A stretch of DNA of 7,052 bases, from positions 1 through 7,052 of the forward strand of contig JAGXOH010000039.1 in the NCBI GenBank assembly GCA_023659985.1, written 5' to 3'. How positions within the stretch are numbered: position 1 is the stretch's first letter; the number at the start of each line of letters is the position of its first letter. The notes under the pieces are model-generated. The model made no database searches and was not told where the DNA came from. It was given only the letters and a program-made list of their open reading frames with translations. Both the position numbers and the translations under genes were made by a program. The stretch is from Candidatus Falkowbacteria bacterium LH_S3 (GTDB lineage Bacteria > Patescibacteriota > Patescibacteriia > Patescibacteriales > JAGXOH01). This document shows, one piece after another, positions 3,556 to 7,052 of the stretch.

Positions 3556-6303
3556 ATGGTCCAAGATCAAAAACAAATTGTAAACAATCAATACATAATA
3601 TGTCCGAATTGCAAAGGAGTATCATATTCCGATACTAAACCGTGCTCAAAATGCAATTCTTTCGGTATGGGGTGTTTTTTCAAAGATCGTTTTTTATATT
3701 GGGGGCACAAATTAAATGCATTAACAATTAAACTAAGACGCTTAAAACTAAAAATTGATATATTAATAGATATTATCGCCTATATCATAGGATTACTCGG
3801 CTTAGCGGCATTGGTTTGGTGGATATGGAATCATATAACTGAAGATGTTGGGGAGCTGATATTTTTTTGGAGGATTAAAAGTAAATTAATACTTTTTTTC
3901 TGGGTAGGAGGCATGGCTTGGTTGTTTGTTGTTTACAGAAAATGGAAAGAAATCTTAGATAAATATAAAATATATGAGCTCAAACAAATTTCCGGAGTTT
4001 CCATACCCAATAATTGGGAAGGGCTTAAACAATATAAATATTTTTACGAAGTATCTCGCTCTTATAACCGGCAGGCCTTGAAAGCGGTGGAAGATTCTTA
4101 TAAATTGGCATCTTCTTATAATCACGGACAAGTATCCCCTGTGCATTTATTCGCCTCTCTTTTAAAAGATAAGAATATACAATTTCTAACAACACGTCTT
4201 AACATAGATTATATTCAATTAAAAAATAAAGTAAACAATTATCTTGACAGAATAGAACCGCCAGAAGATCAAAAAAAATTGCCTTTATCCAGTGAAGTAA
4301 AAAAAGCTTTGATTGATGCTTTTACCGATGCTTATCAAACCAAGAGAAACAGTGTCCATCCTTTAAATATATTAGTGCCAGCAGTTTTTTATGATAAAAC
4401 TTTAGAAGAAATCCTTATAGCATTGAATACTGATACTAATAAATTAAAAAATGTAAAAACATGGTTTGAAATTGATGAAAAAATAATGGCCAGTTATAAG
4501 CAATATAAAAAAATGGCTCGCTTCAAGCCGAAAACCTCCATGAACAGAGCTTACACTTCAGTTGCCACTCCTATTCTCAATCAATATGGCTATGATCTTA
4601 CACTGGCAGCCAAATGGGGAAGATTGGATTTATGCGTAGCCAGGCGCCAAAAAATTGATGAAATTTATAATGTTTTAGAAAGCGGGGAAAACGGAATTAT
4701 TTTAACAGGAGAGACTGGTATTGGAAAGAAAACCATAATCCAAGGCATAGCTCAAGAAATGGCTATGGAACAAGTCCCTGATTTTATAAAAGACAAAAGA
4801 ATGGTAGAGTTAGATGTTGCCAAGCTAGTTAGCGGAGCAAACCCTGCTCAAACTGAAAAGAGAATGTTAAATATAATAGAAGAGATAAAAAGGGCAGGCA
4901 ATATTCTGCTTTATGTAAAAAACATAGAAAATATGATAGGTATTTCTCCTGGTCAAGAAGAGAGCATGGAATTGGCTGAAGTTTTGGCTGATGCCATTGA
5001 CAGAAAATATCTTTATTGCTTTGCCACTGCCACTGATAATAACTTTATAAATTATATTGAAGAAAATATGTTGGGCAATGTTATGTCCAGAGTTAAAATC
5101 AAAGAGCCAAGAGGTAATCAAGCTATTCATATAATAGCTAGCAAAGTAGGAAGAATGGAGGAGAAATTCAAAGTTTTTTTTACCTACAACTCAATTGCTC
5201 AAGCATTAAAATTAAGCTCCAAATTGATCCATAACAAATATCAGCCCACAAAAGCTTTAGAGGTTTTAGAAAAAGCCGGAGCAAAAGTTTCGCAAAATTG
5301 CAATAAAAAATATTGTATATGCGCACAAAAACAAATTGAAGAGGCTATTGAGCACATTACAGATATTCCAGCTGGTCAAGCTACGCAAAAAGAAAGCAAA
5401 CAACTGTTAAATTTGGAAAATCAAATCCATAAATATTTAATTAACCAGGAGGAGGCTGTAAGCACAGTAGCTAATAGTTTGCGTCGTGCCAGAACTCAGT
5501 TGCGAGAAGAAAGTAAGACTATAGCCAATTTTTTATTCTTAGGACCGACTGGAGTAGGGAAAACCGAATTGGCCAAAACTATAACCACCATATATTTCAG
5601 CCATAAAAAATATATGATACGACTGGATATGAGTGAATATCAACATCAAAATAGTGTAACTAAAATGATAGGAGATACCACCGGCAATAAAGGTTATTTA
5701 ACAGAAGCTGTTCGCCAAAAACCTTACTCCTTGATATTACTTGATGAATTTGAAAAAGCTCACCCTAAAATATTAAATTTATTTTTACAAGTAATGGATG
5801 ACGGCAGATTGACTAGTGGAAAAGGGGAGACTGTAGATTTTACCAACTCCATAATCATCGCTACCTCTAATTCAGAATCAGTTTATATTCAATCTAAAAT
5901 AAAGGAAAAAACTCCTATAGAAAAGATAAAAAAAGAGCTTATCAATGAAAGATTAACCAACTCTATGCCCCCAGAATTAATTAACAGATTTGACAATATT
6001 ATTTTATTCAAACCTTTAACCCAAGAACATATTGACCAAGTGGCTAAATTACTACTAACAGACACAGAAAAAATGCTTGAAGCTAAAGGGATGAAATTTA
6101 AGATCAACAATCTAGGCGCGCATATATTGGCGGGGGAAGGATATGATCCAAAATTCGGAGCTAGACCCTTAAAAAGAGTTATTCAAAAAAGAGTAACAAA
6201 TGTAATTGCAAAAAAAATATTAGCCAATGAAATACAGAGAAGGGATACTGTTATTTTAAATAAAGACGGAAATATTGAAGTAGAAAAAGCTCAAGCCCTG
6301 TAG
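3556..6303 (+). CDS. Membrane-anchored, zinc-ribbon, ClpC/ClpB-like double AAA+ ATPase with degenerate D1
   Basis: A 915-aa Clp/Hsp100 relative with unusual parts. In order: zinc ribbon (Cys16/Cys19 and Cys30/Cys33, plus Cys40); two membrane helices (about 68-91 and 109-127), with basic flanks that place both ends in the cytoplasm; a Clp N-domain of two repeats (about 165-300); D1 (about 340-600); D2 (about 615-905). D2 looks active: Walker A GPTGVGKT (663-670), Walker B LILLDE (726-731), sensor-1 Asn772, arginine finger Arg811 and sensor-2 Arg870 in GARPLKR. D1 is degenerate: the P-loop is GETGIGKKT (385-393), with Lys392 where Thr/Ser is usual, and Walker B is LLYVKN (451-456), with Lys-Asn replacing Asp-Glu. 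Pore-loop aromatics are absent in both rings: D1 GANPAQ (427-432) and D2 GNKG (710-713, instead of GYVG, with five residues missing after it). The ClpC/ClpB coiled-coil M-domain is missing (about 20 residues at 580-600 instead), as is an obvious [LIV]-G-[FL] ClpP-docking loop. It is probably a membrane-tethered remodelling ATPase; the substrate is unknown. It shares an operon with the 118-aa membrane protein. Confidence 0.9.
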   Translation: MVQDQKQIVNNQYIICPNCKGVSYSDTKPCSKCNSFGMGCFFKDRFLYWGHKLNALTIKLRRLKLKIDILIDIIAYIIGLLGLAALVWWIWNHITEDVGELIFFWRIKSKLILFFWVGGMAWLFVVYRKWKEILDKYKIYELKQISGVSIPNNWEGLKQYKYFYEVSRSYNRQALKAVEDSYKLASSYNHGQVSPVHLFASLLKDKNIQFLTTRLNIDYIQLKNKVNNYLDRIEPPEDQKKLPLSSEVKKALIDAFTDAYQTKRNSVHPLNILVPAVFYDKTLEEILIALNTDTNKLKNVKTWFEIDEKIMASYKQYKKMARFKPKTSMNRAYTSVATPILNQYGYDLTLAAKWGRLDLCVARRQKIDEIYNVLESGENGIILTGETGIGKKTIIQGIAQEMAMEQVPDFIKDKRMVELDVAKLVSGANPAQTEKRMLNIIEEIKRAGNILLYVKNIENMIGISPGQEESMELAEVLADAIDRKYLYCFATATDNNFINYIEENMLGNVMSRVKIKEPRGNQAIHIIASKVGRMEEKFKVFFTYNSIAQALKLSSKLIHNKYQPTKALEVLEKAGAKVSQNCNKKYCICAQKQIEEAIEHITDIPAGQATQKESKQLLNLENQIHKYLINQEEAVSTVANSLRRARTQLREESKTIANFLFLGPTGVGKTELAKTITTIYFSHKKYMIRLDMSEYQHQNSVTKMIGDTTGNKGYLTEAVRQKPYSLILLDEFEKAHPKILNLFLQVMDDGRLTSGKGETVDFTNSIIIATSNSESVYIQSKIKEKTPIEKIKKELINERLTNSMPPELINRFDNIILFKPLTQEHIDQVAKLLLTDTEKMLEAKGMKFKINNLGAHILAGEGYDPKFGARPLKRVIQKRVTNVIAKKILANEIQRRDTVILNKDGNIEVEKAQAL

Positions 6304-6310
6304 CATGAAG

Positions 6311-6340
6311 AAAGGCGTCTCTACGGACGCCTTTGTTTTT
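6311..6340 (+). terminator. Intrinsic terminator of the 3196-6303 operon
   Basis: A perfect 9-bp stem AAAGGCGTC / GACGCCTTT (6311-6319 with 6326-6334), loop TCTACG, is followed by G and five T (6336-6340). It begins 8 bp after the TAG stop. It is unusually G-C rich for this window. On the minus strand the stem is followed by a weak mixed T/C run, so it may also slow transcripts coming from the convergent small gene. Confidence 0.9.
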
Positions 6341-6350
6341 AAATTTTGTC

Positions 6351-6527
6351 TTAACCAGAAATTTTTATTTCCAATTGAGAAGCTAAATTTATAGCTTCTT
6401 TTCGGATCTGCTCCTGCTCTGTTGATAATTCTGCTTGAGCACAAAGTTGGCTCATATATCGAGCATAAAATTGGATACAGCTTTCAAATCCCTGAGCCTT
6501 GACGTTCTCAATCTGTTTTTTCCACAT
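6351..6527 (-). CDS. Small protein of unknown function (58 aa, possibly 66 aa)
   Basis: The minus-strand frame from ATG (6525-6527) encodes 58 residues beginning MWKKQIENVKAQGFE and ending in LASQLEIKISG. It is charged, probably mostly helical, contains two Cys, and has no membrane segment or motif I recognise. Start choice is open. An ATG with AGGAGG 12 nt upstream, and a closer AGGA about 6 nt upstream, gives 58 aa. A GTG at 6549-6551, with AGGAGG exactly 6 nt upstream, gives 66 aa with a basic N-terminal extension (VKRRIRKK). A longer frame back to a TTG at 6581 would translate the Shine-Dalgarno sites themselves and is unlikely. It lies downstream of the transposase gene on the same strand and is convergent with the Clp-like gene. 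It could be accessory cargo or an ordinary small gene next to an insertion. Confidence 0.6.
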   Translation of the reverse strand: MWKKQIENVKAQGFESCIQFYARYMSQLCAQAELSTEQEQIRKEAINLASQLEIKISG

Positions 6528-6539
6528 TTTTTTCCTAAT

Positions 6540-6545
6540 CCTCCT
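6540..6545 (-). promoter_or_regulatory. Shine-Dalgarno site, proximal copy
   Basis: An exact AGGAGG on the minus strand, 12 nt before the ATG at 6525-6527. That spacing is long, but a second AGGA lies closer to the ATG. No gene of the plus strand in this window shows such a site. Confidence 0.5.
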
Positions 6546-6557
6546 TTTCACTTTCTC

Positions 6558-6563
6558 CCTCCT
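6558..6563 (-). promoter_or_regulatory. Shine-Dalgarno site, distal copy
   Basis: An exact AGGAGG on the minus strand, 6 nt before a GTG codon (6549-6551) in frame with the small protein. The spacing is ideal, which favours the 66-aa form. Having two sites leaves the true start undecided. Confidence 0.5.
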
Positions 6564-6602
6564 TCTGATGATCAAAATCAAGATTCAAGATAATAACGGT
6601 TG

Positions 6603-6623
6603 GATGACAAATGAAAGGTCATC
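6603..6623. other. Short hairpin overlapping the transposase stop codon
   Basis: GATGAC (6603-6608) and GTCATC (6618-6623) form a perfect 6-bp stem with a 9-nt loop, and the distal arm includes part of the TGA stop. No T-run follows on the minus strand, so it is a poor terminator. It may be part of the element end or chance. Confidence 0.3.
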
Positions 6624-7052
6624 ACCTTTGAAATAATTTTTCTTTAGATTTTTGATTGATTTTAAATTTAATATTCTTAATTCTTTCAAGTTTTTGTTGA
6701 TCTTCAAAATAGACATATAATTCTTCATTCTTTAAATTCCATTCAGCTAAGACAAAAAGATTGATGTAAGATTTGTGAATAAAGACTTTGTCATTTGCCA
6801 ATGTAATGTACCCTTTCCCGGTTTGTTCATCTTCAAAGACCTTGCGAATGAAATAAACTTTAGGTGTGAATTTTTGTTTCTTTTTTTGTTTTTCTTTTGG
6901 AGATTGATATTCTGAATATCTTTGTGAGGCAAGGTTAAATAGTTCTAACTTTTCGTCAATCTTTTGAACATTTTTGAAATCAAATCTTTTCCAAAACTTT
7001 TTAGAGAAAACACTGTTGTTTCCCTCAATAGAAGCCTGAGAGAAAGGACGAC
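6622..7052 (-). CDS. DDE integrase-type transposase, C-terminal part (runs off the window)
   Basis: The minus-strand frame enters at the right edge and ends at TGA (6622-6624); 142 complete codons are visible. It opens with RPFSQASIEGNNSVFSKKFW, which fits the end of an integrase (rve) catalytic core. The Glu in SIEGNN (codon 7024-7026) is the best candidate for the last acidic residue of the D,D,E triad. A helical stretch with VQKIDEKLELFNLASQRYSE follows, then a Lys-rich linker (PKEKQKKKQKF). Last comes a probably beta-rich tail with VYFIRKVFEDE, GKGYITLANDKVFIHKSY and ELYVYFEDQ, resembling the small C-terminal barrel found after the core in Mu/IS481-like transposases. The first two catalytic Asp and the start lie outside the window, so intactness cannot be judged. 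Lys/Glu-rich content and codon use resemble the rest of the window. It is too short here, and lacks a start codon, so it is easily missed by start-based gene finding. Confidence 0.75.
   Translation of the reverse strand, partial: RPFSQASIEGNNSVFSKKFWKRFDFKNVQKIDEKLELFNLASQRYSEYQSPKEKQKKKQKFTPKVYFIRKVFEDEQTGKGYITLANDKVFIHKSYINLFVLAEWNLKNEELYVYFEDQQKLERIKNIKFKINQKSKEKLFQR

Noticed and set aside
5290..5330. Cys582/Cys587/Cys589 as a second zinc site
   Set aside because: Only three Cys with irregular spacing; no fourth ligand is clear nearby, so a metal site cannot be supported.
6256..6444. Minus-strand frame crossing the operon terminator
   Set aside because: It overlaps the end of the Clp-like gene, runs through the terminator hairpin, and conflicts with the better-supported small gene at 6351-6527.
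6622..6624. TGA read as glycine, as in Gracilibacteria/SR1
   Set aside because: No in-frame TGA is found within any supported gene, and the frame after this TGA (into 6530) shows no homology-like sequence.
6747..6932. Minus-strand frame of 61 codons near the right edge
   Set aside because: It lies in a different frame within the partial transposase, whose own frame has recognisable integrase motifs.

Overview
This is an AT-rich bacterial window. Its character points to the Candidate Phyla Radiation (Patescibacteria, most like Parcubacteria). The grounds are compact genes, main-strand genes without recognisable Shine-Dalgarno sites, a WecG/TagA-type glycosyltransferase, a strongly divergent membrane-anchored Clp ATPase next to a small membrane protein, and an integrase-type transposase of a kind I associate with these genomes. 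The taxonomic call is inference; no rRNA or other marker is present. TAA, TAG and TGA all appear as plausible stops, so the ordinary bacterial code fits.

Layout. Positions 1-73 hold a composite repeat: four copies of the heptamer TTTCAAC interleaved with two perfect 8-bp hairpins. A probable promoter (about 78-106) precedes a two-gene unit. The first gene (190-1401) is a single reading frame fusing a WecG/TagA/CpsF glycosyltransferase to an RppH-like Nudix hydrolase. The second is gltX (1433-2917), glutamyl-tRNA synthetase, 31 bp downstream. The 278-bp gap after gltX is almost filled by a 184-bp non-coding element (2934-3117). It has TGT...ACA ends, imperfect terminal inverted repeats of about 31-33 bp and a perfect 14-bp flanking direct repeat, so it looks like a MITE-type insertion.

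A perfect extended -10 promoter (3142-3150) follows and drives a tightly packed pair. One is a 118-aa membrane protein (3196-3552). The other, 3 bp later, is a 915-aa protein (3556-6303) with an N-terminal zinc ribbon, two membrane helices, a Clp N-domain and two AAA+ modules. This second protein is clearly related to ClpC/ClpB but has lost several hallmark parts: D1 Walker B, the pore-loop aromatics, the coiled-coil M-domain and the ClpP-docking tripeptide. A strong intrinsic terminator (6311-6340) ends the unit.

Two minus-strand genes lie beyond it: a 58-66-aa protein of unknown function with two exact AGGAGG sites upstream, and the C-terminal part of a DDE integrase-type transposase that runs off the right edge.

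How the genes may work together: the first pair combines envelope glycan synthesis, nucleotide/RNA 5'-end hydrolysis and tRNA charging, and probably reflects simple co-transcription. The 3196-6303 pair is the most interesting unit. Its 3-bp spacing and shared membrane character suggest a membrane complex powered by the D2 ring of the Clp-like protein, with a job other than canonical ClpP-linked proteolysis. That role is inference.
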